Assembly: GCA_000719695.1 (NCBI GenBank)
Contig: JOHN01000056.1
Span: forward strand, 1-63,998
DNA length: 63,998 bases
Direction: 5' to 3'
Source: Streptomyces sp. NRRL F-6131
GTDB taxonomy: Bacteria > Actinomycetota > Actinomycetes > Streptomycetales > Streptomycetaceae
Below the pieces are notes generated by a model. The model had not been told where the DNA came from and did not search any database. It saw only the letters and a list, made by a program, of their open reading frames with translations. The position numbers and the translations under genes were made by a program. Below, one piece after another: positions 24,178-32,427 of this stretch (positions are counted from its first letter, which is position 1; every line of letters starts with the position of its first letter).

Positions 24178-25602
24178 GTGGCGACACCGGTGCGTACGGA
24201 GGGGCCGGGCGCGCTCGCGCCGGACCGGTCCGCGGGTTCGGTGCCGGCGCCGCGACGGGCCGGCGGCACGGGCGCGGTGGTGCGGTCCGGCGGACCGCTC
24301 GCCCGGCTGGGGCGGGTGACCCGGACGGCGCCGGGGCGGCTGCGGCTGGCCGGGGTGCTGCTCGTGGCGCTGACCCTCGCGTTCGGCGGGCTGACCGCCG
24401 CCCAGGTGAACTCCCGGGCCGCCGCCGCGCAGCGGGTGGTGAGCGACAGCCATCCGCTCAGCCAGGCGGCCGCCGAGATCAACCGTGCGCTGGCCGACGC
24501 GGACGCCACCGCGGCCACCGGCTTCCTGCTCGCGGGCGCCGAGCCGCGGGACGTCCGGGAGCGCTACGAGCAGGACCTCAGGACGGCCTCCCAGCTGATC
24601 TCCGAGTCCGCCTCCCGCACCCCCTCCCTGTCGCCGCTGAGGGAGCTGCTCTCCAAGCTGAACCAGCAGGTGCCGGTCTACGCGGGGCTGGTGGAGACCG
24701 CCCGGGCGAACAACCGGCAGGGCTATCCGCTCGGCGGCGCCTACCAGCGGTACGCCTCCGAGCAGATGCGCACCGTGCTGCTGCCGGCCGCCGCGCAGTT
24801 CTCGGCCTCCGAGAACGCCCTGCTGGCCGAGGACATGGCGGCCGCCCGGGCCACCCCGTGGGCCGGCTACGCGCTGGGCCTGGTGGCGCTCCTGGCGCTG
24901 GCCTGGGTGCAACTGGTGCTGTTCCGGCGGACCAACCGGGTCTTCAACATCGGACTGGTGGCCGCCACCGCCTCCGTCCTGGCCGCGGTGCTCTGGCTGA
25001 CGGTGGCCGCGACCGGCACCGACTCGGCGCTCGGGCGCGCCGACCGCGAGGGCGGCGTGCCGCTGCGGGCGCTCAACGCGGCCCGGGTGGACGTGCTGAC
25101 GGCCCGACTCGCCGAGAACCTGCACTACGTGGCCCGCGGTTCCAGCGGCACGTACGCCGACCTGTGGGCCAGGACCACCGAGCGGCTGGTCACCACCGAC
25201 CCCGGGCGCGGCACCCCGGCGGGCACCCTGGCGCAGGCCCGGACGATGGCCCCGTCCGAGGCGCAGGCCGCAGTCAGCCAGGCGCTCGCCGACTACCAGC
25301 AGTGGCGCGAGCGGCACACCGCCGCCACCAAGCTGGAGAACGACGGCGACTACCAGGCCGCGCTGGACGCCACCGTGACCGCCCGGCAGGCGGACCTGCC
25401 GCAGACGGCCGAGGCCTCGTTCGACGCCGCCGACCGGCAACTCGCCCACGCGGCCGGCCTGGAGGAAGGCGTCTTCCGGGACTCCGCACTGGGCGTCGAC
25501 AAGGATCTGCGCACCGCCGCCGGGGCGATCGCGGCGCTGAGCCTGGTGGCCGCCGCCGCGGCCCTGGGCGGCCTCGGCCGGCGACTGGCCGAGTACCGGT
25601 AG
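24178..25602 (+). CDS. glnX: GlnX-like membrane sensor
   Basis: A 474-residue membrane protein corresponding by position and layout to mycobacterial GlnX, which signals with GlnH to PknG. There are four predicted transmembrane helices at about residues 57-79, 225-247, 257-280 and 441-463. They leave two extracytoplasmic helical domains of about 140 and 160 residues (rich in coiled-coil Ala/Glu/Gln), as in tandem four-helix-bundle sensors. No catalytic domain is present. A GTG at 24178 follows GGGGAGGG. A GlnH-like binding protein starts 15 bp downstream. The orthology is inferred from neighbours and topology and should be read as GlnX-like. Confidence 0.8.
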   Translation: MATPVRTEGPGALAPDRSAGSVPAPRRAGGTGAVVRSGGPLARLGRVTRTAPGRLRLAGVLLVALTLAFGGLTAAQVNSRAAAAQRVVSDSHPLSQAAAEINRALADADATAATGFLLAGAEPRDVRERYEQDLRTASQLISESASRTPSLSPLRELLSKLNQQVPVYAGLVETARANNRQGYPLGGAYQRYASEQMRTVLLPAAAQFSASENALLAEDMAAARATPWAGYALGLVALLALAWVQLVLFRRTNRVFNIGLVAATASVLAAVLWLTVAATGTDSALGRADREGGVPLRALNAARVDVLTARLAENLHYVARGSSGTYADLWARTTERLVTTDPGRGTPAGTLAQARTMAPSEAQAAVSQALADYQQWRERHTAATKLENDGDYQAALDATVTARQADLPQTAEASFDAADRQLAHAAGLEEGVFRDSALGVDKDLRTAAGAIAALSLVAAAAALGGLGRRLAEYR

Positions 25603-25617
25603 AGGGGGGACGGAGAC

Positions 25618-26613
25618 ATGGGCACGAACACGGACCGGGGCCGGGGCCGGGGCCGGGCGGCCGCGCTGCGCGGGGCCCGGACGGCGGCGGCGCTGGCGCT
25701 GCTCGCCACCGGCGCGCTGGTGCTGGGCGCGGGCGGGCCGCAGGGCGCGGCACCCGTCGCCGGCGCACCGCACCAGGTGCCGCTCGCGGCGCAGCAGGAG
25801 CAGACGGAGCAGGCCGGCCAGGCGGGCACCTGCGACCTGTACCGGAGCGTCCCGTCGAGCACCGAGGACGGCCCGGCGGTGAAGGCCGTCAAGGCCAAGC
25901 GCAGCCTGGTCGTCGGCATCGACCTGAACAGCTACCGGTGGGGTTCGCGCAACCCCAACACCGGGCAGGTGGAGGGCTTCGACATCGACCTCGCCAAGGC
26001 GATCGGCACCGCCATCATGGGCGACCCGGAGAAGGTGGTCCTCAAGGCGGTGCCGACCGCCGACCGGATCAAGTTCATCCAGGAGGGCCGGGTCGACATC
26101 ATCGTCCGAACCATGTCGATCACCTGCGAGCGGCTGGAGCAGGTGGCCTTCTCCCGGCCGTACTTCACCACCAGCCAGCGGGTCCTGGTGCCGCGCTCCA
26201 ACCCCGCGAAGACCCTCGACGAGGCGCTCGACGGCGCCACCGCCTGCGCCGCGTCCGGCTCCTCGGCCCAGGAGGAGCTGAAGACCCGCCCGGTCAAGAA
26301 GCTGGTCACGGTGGAGAACCACCTCGACTGCCTGGTGCTGATGCAGCTGGGCAAGGTCGACGCCACCATGACCGACGACGGCCTCGCGGCCAGCCAGGCG
26401 GCGCAGGACCAGACCGTCCGGGTGATCGACGGCGACGTCCGGCCGGGCGTGATGGGCATCGCGATGCTGAAGACCAGCACCGATCTGACGGCCCGGGTGA
26501 ACCAGGTGCTCGACGACTACCACGCGAGCGGCACCTGGCGGCGCGCGTACGACACCTGGCTCAAGCCGTACCTGCAGGACGACGCCGACCGGCACTGGCC
26601 GACGCCCCGGTGA
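25618..26613 (+). CDS. glnH: Glutamate-type substrate-binding protein (GlnH-like)
   Basis: A 331-residue periplasmic solute-binding protein of the polar amino acid type. An N-terminal hydrophobic segment (about 23-46) anchors or exports it; unlike mycobacterial GlnH it has no lipobox cysteine. The ligand domain carries VVGIDLNSYRWGSRN, GFDIDLAKAIGTAI, GRVDIIVRTMSITCERL and FSRPYFTTSQRVLV, with ADRIKFIQEGRVD typical of glutamate/aspartate binders. No ABC permease genes follow, so it probably acts as a receptor with GlnX and not in transport. It starts 15 bp after GlnX with AGGGGGGAC upstream. Confidence 0.88.
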   Translation: MGTNTDRGRGRGRAAALRGARTAAALALLATGALVLGAGGPQGAAPVAGAPHQVPLAAQQEQTEQAGQAGTCDLYRSVPSSTEDGPAVKAVKAKRSLVVGIDLNSYRWGSRNPNTGQVEGFDIDLAKAIGTAIMGDPEKVVLKAVPTADRIKFIQEGRVDIIVRTMSITCERLEQVAFSRPYFTTSQRVLVPRSNPAKTLDEALDGATACAASGSSAQEELKTRPVKKLVTVENHLDCLVLMQLGKVDATMTDDGLAASQAAQDQTVRVIDGDVRPGVMGIAMLKTSTDLTARVNQVLDDYHASGTWRRAYDTWLKPYLQDDADRHWPTPR

Positions 26614-26656
26614 CGGGCCGTACGGGCGGGGCGTCGGGGGCGGAACGGGCGCGCGC

Positions 26657-26679
26657 TAGGGTCTGTCGTCGGACGACCG
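26657..26679 (+). promoter_or_regulatory. TAGGGT box and GTCGTC repeats in internal gap
   Basis: Within the 181-bp gap between the binding-protein and coiled-coil genes lies TAGGGT (26657-26662), a minus-10-like hexamer. It is followed by GTCGTC-G-GACGAC, an inverted repeat of six-base arms. An internal promoter is possible but not proven. Confidence 0.35.
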
Positions 26680-26794
26680 TCGTCCGCCCCGCAGGCGGCA
26701 GCGCGACGCCAGACCCCGAGGTCGGGGCGGATCGCACCCGGACCCGAACCGGAACCGGGGAGCACGGAACGCGGCAGGCGGAGGAGGGGAGAGA

Positions 26795-28228
26795 GTGATG
26801 GCGGCTTCGGCCGGCCCGGTCCTGAACCGGGAGGAGGTGGACCGCGCGCTGGCGCGCCTCGGCGCGGAACGCGACGCGGTCGAGTCGGCGCTGCTCTCGC
26901 TCCAGGACCACCCGGGCCTGCGCCTGCTCGACGGCGCCGACCTCACCGGGCGGACCGCGGAGCGCTGGTCCGCGGTCGGACCGGGCATGCCGCTGCTGTG
27001 GGCGCTGTTCGACCGCTACGCGGAGGCGCTCGCCTCCGCCCGCGCGGTGCGGGCCCGCAAGGCCAGGCCGGGCGGACCCGAACTCGCCGAACTGAGCGAG
27101 CTGCTGACCGGCGACGCGGTCACCGTGCCCGGCGGCGCGCCGGACGGCCCGCAGCGGCTCGGCGCACCGGCCCGGCTGGTCGAGCGGGTCAGCCTGGAGG
27201 AGCTCATGGAGCGGATGAACTCCTGGTACGCCACCGTCCTCGAGGTGGTCTCGGCGGCCGACGCGGTCTGGACGGCGCTGCCCGCCCGGATCGACATGCT
27301 GATCGCCGAACTGCGCCGGGTGCAGACGCTGGCCGCCTCGCTCGGCGTGCGCGCCGGCACCCACCCGCTCGGCGACGACCTGGACGCGCTGGACGCCGAC
27401 CTGGCCGGGCTGCGGACCGAGGTGCGCAACGACCCGCTGGCGCTCTGGCGGCCGGCCCGGGTGCCCGCCCAGCGCGGCACGGTGCCGGACGGCGGTGCCC
27501 CGGCCACGCCCTCCGGGTTGGTGGACACCGAGCGCTTCGACCGGGCCGGGCGGGCCCTGGACGGCGTCCGGCTGGAGCTGGAGAACCTGCTGCGGCTGCG
27601 CGACGACGCCGAGGAGCGGCTGCAGGGCGTCGGCGACCTGCTCCAGCGGGCCGACGCCACCCTGGCCGAGGCCCGCCGGGCGCGCGGCGAGGTGCTGGCC
27701 AAGATCGCCGCCACCGAGGTGCCGGCCGTGCCGGGACCGGCCTCGGCCCTGCGCGAACGGATCGTGCTGGCCCTGGACCTGCGGCAGAACGGGCAGTGGT
27801 ACCGGCTGGCCCCGCTGCTCGACGCGCTGGAGGACGCGGCCGCCAAGGAGCTGGCCCGGGCCCGGCAGTCGCTCACCGAGGTGACCCAGCCGCTGGCCGT
27901 CCGGGCCGAACTGCGCGGGCGCCTGGACGCGTACAAGGCGATGGCGGCCCGGCTGCGGGTGGCCGAGGACCCGGAGGTCGTGGAGCGCTACGAGAAGGCG
28001 CGCTGGCTGTTGTGGAGCGCGCCGTGCGACCTGCGGGCGGCGGCCGCCGCGGTGGCCCGGTTCCAGCAGGCGCTGCGCCCGGCCCAGGGCGGCGGCGAGC
28101 CGACGGCGGAGCCGGGCGGGAGCGCGCGGGACGGGATCGTGCAGGACGGAACGGCGTGGGGCGGGGCGGCGGCCGGCGGGGAGCCGGTCGACGGACAGGC
28201 TGTCGACGGACGGGTACAGGGGGGCTGA
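26795..28228 (+). CDS. Coiled-coil hypothetical protein of PknG block
   Basis: A 477-residue protein without recognised domain. It is rich in Ala, Glu, Arg and Leu with heptad-like stretches (for example about 255-310, DRAGRALDGVRLELENLLRL), so helical coiled coils are likely throughout. It has no signal peptide, membrane segment or cysteines, so it is cytoplasmic. The C-terminal 40 residues are Gly-rich. It lies between the binding-protein and kinase genes, overlapping neither, 5 bp before pknG, so it is translated together with the kinase. A GTG-ATG pair (26795/26798) follows GAGGGGAG. A scaffold for the kinase is possible; no function can be assigned. Confidence 0.85.
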   Translation: MMAASAGPVLNREEVDRALARLGAERDAVESALLSLQDHPGLRLLDGADLTGRTAERWSAVGPGMPLLWALFDRYAEALASARAVRARKARPGGPELAELSELLTGDAVTVPGGAPDGPQRLGAPARLVERVSLEELMERMNSWYATVLEVVSAADAVWTALPARIDMLIAELRRVQTLAASLGVRAGTHPLGDDLDALDADLAGLRTEVRNDPLALWRPARVPAQRGTVPDGGAPATPSGLVDTERFDRAGRALDGVRLELENLLRLRDDAEERLQGVGDLLQRADATLAEARRARGEVLAKIAATEVPAVPGPASALRERIVLALDLRQNGQWYRLAPLLDALEDAAAKELARARQSLTEVTQPLAVRAELRGRLDAYKAMAARLRVAEDPEVVERYEKARWLLWSAPCDLRAAAAAVARFQQALRPAQGGGEPTAEPGGSARDGIVQDGTAWGGAAAGGEPVDGQAVDGRVQGG

Positions 28229-28233
28229 CGGTG

Positions 28234-30834
28234 ATGGGCGAGACGTGCGTGCGGCCGGAGTGCGGCGGTACCGGGACGATCGACGCGGACGGCTACTGCG
28301 ACGAGTGCGGGCTCAGCCCGGTGAACACCTCCTCGGTGCGGGCCGCCGGCGGGCCGGCGAGCGGTCGCCCGACGGCCACCGGCCCGACCGGAACCCCCGG
28401 GGCGGGCGCGGCCGGACCGGGTGACCCCTGCCCGCGCGACTGCGCCGGGACGATCGACGCCGACGGCTACTGCGACGAGTGCGGCCTCACCGCGCCCGAG
28501 GCCCCGGCCGGACGCACCGGCGCCCACCGCCCGGCCCCGCGGGCCGCCGGCGACCCGGACACCGGCTCGGCCCGCAGCAGCTCCGTACCCAGCACCTCCG
28601 TACGCAGCACCTCGGTGCGCAGCGGCTCGTCCCGCTCCCTCTCCGGCCGGTCCCGCTCGCACCGCTCGACCCGGACCGGCAGCGCCCGTTCGGTCTCGGT
28701 GCGCAGCAGCCGCGGCAGCGCCACCGCCAACCGGCACCGGCTCGGCGCCGGCCTGGTGACGGTGCCGTCCGTCCCGACCGCCGATCCGGCGGCGGCGGTG
28801 CTGGAGAACCCGGAGGTGCCGGAGCGCAAGCGGTTCTGCTCCAAGTGCGACGCCCCGGTGGGCCGGGAGCGCAAGGGCACGCCGGGCCGCCCGGAAGGCT
28901 TCTGCACCAAGTGCGGCACCCCGTACTCGTTCACCCCCAAGCTGCGCCGCGGCGACCTGGTCGGCGGGCAGTACGAGGTGGTGGGCTGCCTGGCGCACGG
29001 CGGGCTCGGCTGGATCTACCTGGCGGTGGACCGGCGGGTCAACGACAAGTGGGTGGTGCTCAAGGGCCTGCTGGACACCGGGGACGAGGACGCGCTGGCG
29101 GTGGCCGTCGCCGAGCGCCGCTTCCTCGCCGAGGTGGACCACCCGAACATCGTCCGCATCATCAACTTCGCCGAGCACCCGGACCTGCGGACCGGCGCCC
29201 GTGACGGCTACATCGTGATGGAGTACGTCGGCGGCAAGTCCCTGAAGGACATCGCCAACGAGCGCCGCACCGCGGACGGCCGGCGCGACCCGCTGCCGGT
29301 GGAGCAGGCGATCGCGTACGCCCTGGAGGCGCTTCCCGCGCTGGGCTACCTGCACAGCCGGGGCCTGGTCTACTGCGACTTCAAGATCGACAACGTGCTG
29401 CAGAGCGGCGACACGCTCAAGATCATCGACATGGGTGCCGTCCGCCGCCTCGACGACGACGGCCCGATCTACGGCACCATCGGCTACCAGGCGCCCGAGA
29501 TCGCCACCGACGGCCCCTCCCCCGCCTCCGACCTCTACACGGTGGCCCGCACCCTCGCCGTCCTCAGCTTCGACTTCCAGGGCTACTCCACCACCTACCG
29601 GGACACCCTGCCCGGGCCGGAGTCCGTCCCGGCCTTCGCCGCCTACGAGTCCTACTACCGGCTGCTGGTCCGCGCCACCGACCCGGACCCGGCCCGCCGG
29701 TTCGGCTCCGCCGAGGAGATGGCCGACCAGCTGACCGGCGTGCTGCGCGAGGTGCTCGCGCTCCAGGACGGCCGGCCCCGGCCCGCGCAGTCCACCCTGT
29801 TCGGCCCGGAGCTGAGGGTCGTCGACACCGAGCTGGTGGCCCCCACGCTGCGGCCCGGGGAGCTGCGGCTGACCGCCGTCGACCCGGCCGCCGCCGCGCT
29901 GGCGCTCCCCGTCCCCCGGGTCGACCCGGCCGACCCGAACGCCGGATTCCTCGCCACCCTGCTGGCCACCGACCCGGAGGAGGCGCTGGCCGCGCTCGAC
30001 GGCGCCCCCGCCGACTCGGTCGAGCGCCGGCTGAGGGCCCTGCGCGCCCTGCTCGAACTCGGCCGGCAGCGGCAGGCCGGCGAGGCGCTGGCCGCGCTGG
30101 AGCAGGACCACCCGGACGACTGGCGGGTGGTCTGGTACCGCGGCCTGGCCGCCCTGGTCACCGCCGCCGGAGCCGACGGGGAGCCCGCCGCCGAGGCACA
30201 GGCCCTGCGCTCCGCCGCCGAGGCCTTCGACGCCGTCTACGACGCCTTCCCCGGCGAGGCCGCCCCCAAGCTGGCCCTCGCCGTCTGCGCCGAACTCCTC
30301 GGCGACGGCGGCGACGCGGCCGAGTTCTACCGTCTGGTGTGGAGCACCGACCGGAGCTACCTGAGCGCCGCCTTCGGGCTGGCCCGGGTCCGGCTCGCCG
30401 AGGACGACCGGGCCGGCGCGGTCGCCGTCCTGGAGAGCGTCCCGGCCACCTCCAGCCAGTACACCGCCGCCCGGATCGCGGCCGTCCGGGCCCGGCTGCG
30501 CGAGCGGCCCACCACCGACCCGCTCGGCGCCGACCTCGGCGCGAGCTCCGAGCAGCTGACCGCGCTGCGCCTGGACGCCCGACGCCGCGAGGAACTCGCC
30601 GTCGAGGTGCTCGGCGCGGCACTCGGCTGGGTCACCGCCGGTTCCCCCGGCGGGACCGGCCCCGGCCCGGCGACGGGCGAGGTCAGCGTGCTGGGACGGC
30701 CCGCGGTGGAACGGGAACTGCGGTTCGCCCTGGAGCAGTCCTACCGGGTACTCGCCCGGTTGGCCGACCGGGCCGAGACCAGGATCGAGATGGTGGAACG
30801 GGCCAACCGGGCCCGTCCCAGGACGTGGGTGTAA
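28234..30834 (+). CDS. pknG: PknG-type serine/threonine protein kinase
   Basis: An 866-residue cytoplasmic kinase with an architecture like mycobacterial PknG. The N-terminus has two copies of a CxxxC-type ribbon (DADGYCDECG, about 4-28 and 67-85). A Ser/Thr/Arg-rich disordered stretch follows (about 108-155). Next is the rubredoxin-like CSKCDAPVG and CTKCG pair (about 202-227). The kinase domain (about 246-505) has AHGGLGW, VVLKG (Lys about 276), YCDFKIDNV (catalytic Asp about 381) and DMGAV instead of DFG. TPR repeats fill 560-866, with VWYRGLAAL. As in PknG, the HRD arginine is missing. The ATG lies 9 nt after AGGGGGG. Confidence 0.95.
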   Translation: MGETCVRPECGGTGTIDADGYCDECGLSPVNTSSVRAAGGPASGRPTATGPTGTPGAGAAGPGDPCPRDCAGTIDADGYCDECGLTAPEAPAGRTGAHRPAPRAAGDPDTGSARSSSVPSTSVRSTSVRSGSSRSLSGRSRSHRSTRTGSARSVSVRSSRGSATANRHRLGAGLVTVPSVPTADPAAAVLENPEVPERKRFCSKCDAPVGRERKGTPGRPEGFCTKCGTPYSFTPKLRRGDLVGGQYEVVGCLAHGGLGWIYLAVDRRVNDKWVVLKGLLDTGDEDALAVAVAERRFLAEVDHPNIVRIINFAEHPDLRTGARDGYIVMEYVGGKSLKDIANERRTADGRRDPLPVEQAIAYALEALPALGYLHSRGLVYCDFKIDNVLQSGDTLKIIDMGAVRRLDDDGPIYGTIGYQAPEIATDGPSPASDLYTVARTLAVLSFDFQGYSTTYRDTLPGPESVPAFAAYESYYRLLVRATDPDPARRFGSAEEMADQLTGVLREVLALQDGRPRPAQSTLFGPELRVVDTELVAPTLRPGELRLTAVDPAAAALALPVPRVDPADPNAGFLATLLATDPEEALAALDGAPADSVERRLRALRALLELGRQRQAGEALAALEQDHPDDWRVVWYRGLAALVTAAGADGEPAAEAQALRSAAEAFDAVYDAFPGEAAPKLALAVCAELLGDGGDAAEFYRLVWSTDRSYLSAAFGLARVRLAEDDRAGAVAVLESVPATSSQYTAARIAAVRARLRERPTTDPLGADLGASSEQLTALRLDARRREELAVEVLGAALGWVTAGSPGGTGPGPATGEVSVLGRPAVERELRFALEQSYRVLARLADRAETRIEMVERANRARPRTWV
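28272..28484 (+). repeat. Duplicated zinc-ribbon coding segment in pknG
   Basis: A 39-bp segment at 28272-28310 recurs at 28446-28484 with one base changed. It encodes the GTIDADGYCDECG ribbon twice, 174 bp apart, pointing to a recent local duplication. Confidence 0.85.
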
Positions 30835-30837
30835 CTG

Positions 30838-32169
30838 ATGCCGCAGCAGACCGTGTGCCAGAGCTGTGCCGAGCCGATGGACCCGGAGGACGTCTTCTGC
30901 GGGTCCTGCGGGGTCGGCCGGGACGGCCGACCCGCCCCCGGTGCGATGCCGGCCGGCTGGTCCGCCGCCCGGGCCGCGGGCGGCGACGACCACCCGCCGA
31001 CCCTGCCCAACACACCGGCCGTGCCGGCCCAGGCCGTGCAGAGCGCGGCCGCCTGCGTGCACTGCGGACTCCACCAGGTGACCGCCGACGGCTACTGCGA
31101 GGCCTGCGGCGGCGCCCAGCCGCGCCCCCGCGACCACATGGAGAAGGCGCTGGCCGGCGTCGCCGGGGTCAGCGACCGCGGTGTGCGGCACCACCGCAAC
31201 GAGGACTCCTTCACCGTCGCCGCCTCCTCACTGCCCGGCGGCGAGCCGGTCGTGGTGGCCGTGGTCTGCGACGGCGTCTCCTCCTCCGACCGGCCCGACC
31301 AGGCCTCCGAGACGGCGGTCGACGCCGCCTCCGAGTCGCTGCTCAGCTCGCTGGAGGCCGGCACCGACCCGACCGCGGCGATGCGCCGGGCGGTCGCCGA
31401 CGCGGCCGACGCGGTGGCAGCGCTCGCCACCGACGGCACCCGGCCGCCCCGGCCCGACCTCAACGCGCCCGCCTGCACCTACGTCAGCGCGATCGCCTCC
31501 GGCGGCCGGATCACCATCGGCTGGGTCGGCGACACGCGCGCCTACTGGATCCCCGACGACCGGGTCGCCGCCGAGCCGTTCCGGCTCACCCAGGACGACT
31601 CCTGGGCCGCCCGGATGGTCGAGGCGGGACTGATGAGCGAGGCCGAGGCGTACGCGGACCCGCGCGCCCACGCCATCACCGGCTGGCTCGGCGCGGACGC
31701 CGAGGAGGTCGTGCCGCACACCCTGGACTTCACCCCGCACGTGCCCGGGGTGCTGCTGATCTGCACCGACGGGCTCTGGAACTACGCCGAGGCGGCCACC
31801 GACCTGGCGTACTACGTCCGGCCGGACGCCCGGACCGAACCGCTGGCCGCCGCGCAGACCCTGGTGAAGTTCGCCGTCGCGGCCGGCGGCCACGACAACA
31901 TCACCGTCGCCGTGCTGCCGATCGACCCGCCGCCGGCGGCCGAGGCCCCCGGGGAGGACGCCCGGACCGCGACCGCGCTGGACCTGCCGGTGATCACCGC
32001 CACCGGGGCGGCCCCCGGGAGCGGCGGGGCGGACGACGAGGACTACGAGCCGACCCTGCCGGACATCCCGGTGATCGGCTCCCCCGCCGCCCCGCTGCCG
32101 CCCGTCCCGCCGCCGCCGGCCGTCCCGCCCGCCGTCCCGCCCCGCCCGCCGGTGCCGCCGGCCCGCTGA
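30838..32169 (+). CDS. Zinc-ribbon PP2C phosphatase
   Basis: A 443-residue PPM-family Ser/Thr phosphatase. Two zinc ribbons come first: CQSCAEPMDPEDVFCGSCG (about 7-25) and CVHCGLHQVTADGYCEACG (about 73-91). The second resembles the DADGYCDECG ribbons of the adjacent kinase. The PP2C domain (about 105-365) has RHHRNEDSF, VVAVVCDGVSSS, GWVGDTRAYW, LLICTDGLWNY and GGHDNITVAV, all manganese-binding aspartates being present. The tail (about 400-443) is Pro-rich. It starts 3 bp after pknG stops. It most likely dephosphorylates proteins acted on by the kinase; that is inference from context. Confidence 0.93.
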   Translation: MPQQTVCQSCAEPMDPEDVFCGSCGVGRDGRPAPGAMPAGWSAARAAGGDDHPPTLPNTPAVPAQAVQSAAACVHCGLHQVTADGYCEACGGAQPRPRDHMEKALAGVAGVSDRGVRHHRNEDSFTVAASSLPGGEPVVVAVVCDGVSSSDRPDQASETAVDAASESLLSSLEAGTDPTAAMRRAVADAADAVAALATDGTRPPRPDLNAPACTYVSAIASGGRITIGWVGDTRAYWIPDDRVAAEPFRLTQDDSWAARMVEAGLMSEAEAYADPRAHAITGWLGADAEEVVPHTLDFTPHVPGVLLICTDGLWNYAEAATDLAYYVRPDARTEPLAAAQTLVKFAVAAGGHDNITVAVLPIDPPPAAEAPGEDARTATALDLPVITATGAAPGSGGADDEDYEPTLPDIPVIGSPAAPLPPVPPPPAVPPAVPPRPPVPPAR

Positions 32170-32427
32170 CCGACCGCGCCCCGCCCACCCGACCGCACCA
32201 CACCCGACCGCACCACACTCGGCCGCACCCCGCCGACCCGACCGCACGCCGGGCCCGCGCCCCTCGGCGCGGGCCCCACCGCGACCGCCGGCCGCGCGAC
32301 CACCCACCACGCGACCGCCCACCGGCGACGCACGCACCCGAGCGACCACCCGCGCCCCGTCCCACCGGCGCGGCCACCACCCGCGCACCATCCGATGATC
32401 CGACGATCCGACGGGAGCCACCGGCCC
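32170..32427. repeat. Low-complexity intergenic repeat
   Basis: The gap between the phosphatase and vWA genes is made of C-rich degenerate repeats. The unit CCGACCGCACCACAC is exact twice in tandem (32189-32218). CGACC and CACC words continue to about 32390. No gene or clear hairpin was found; a polar transcription effect is possible. Confidence 0.7.

Noticed and set aside
24073..26595. Long minus-strand reading frame of 840 codons opposite the GlnX/GlnH genes
   Set aside because: It is the mirror frame of two genes with clear family motifs. High third-position GC suppresses stops on the opposite strand, and its protein is Arg/Gly/Ala-rich without domains.
26998..28230. An extended pknG start running back to 26998
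   Set aside because: This stretch is the second frame of the coiled-coil gene at 26795-28228. The kinase gene has its own AGGGGGG and ATG at 28234.
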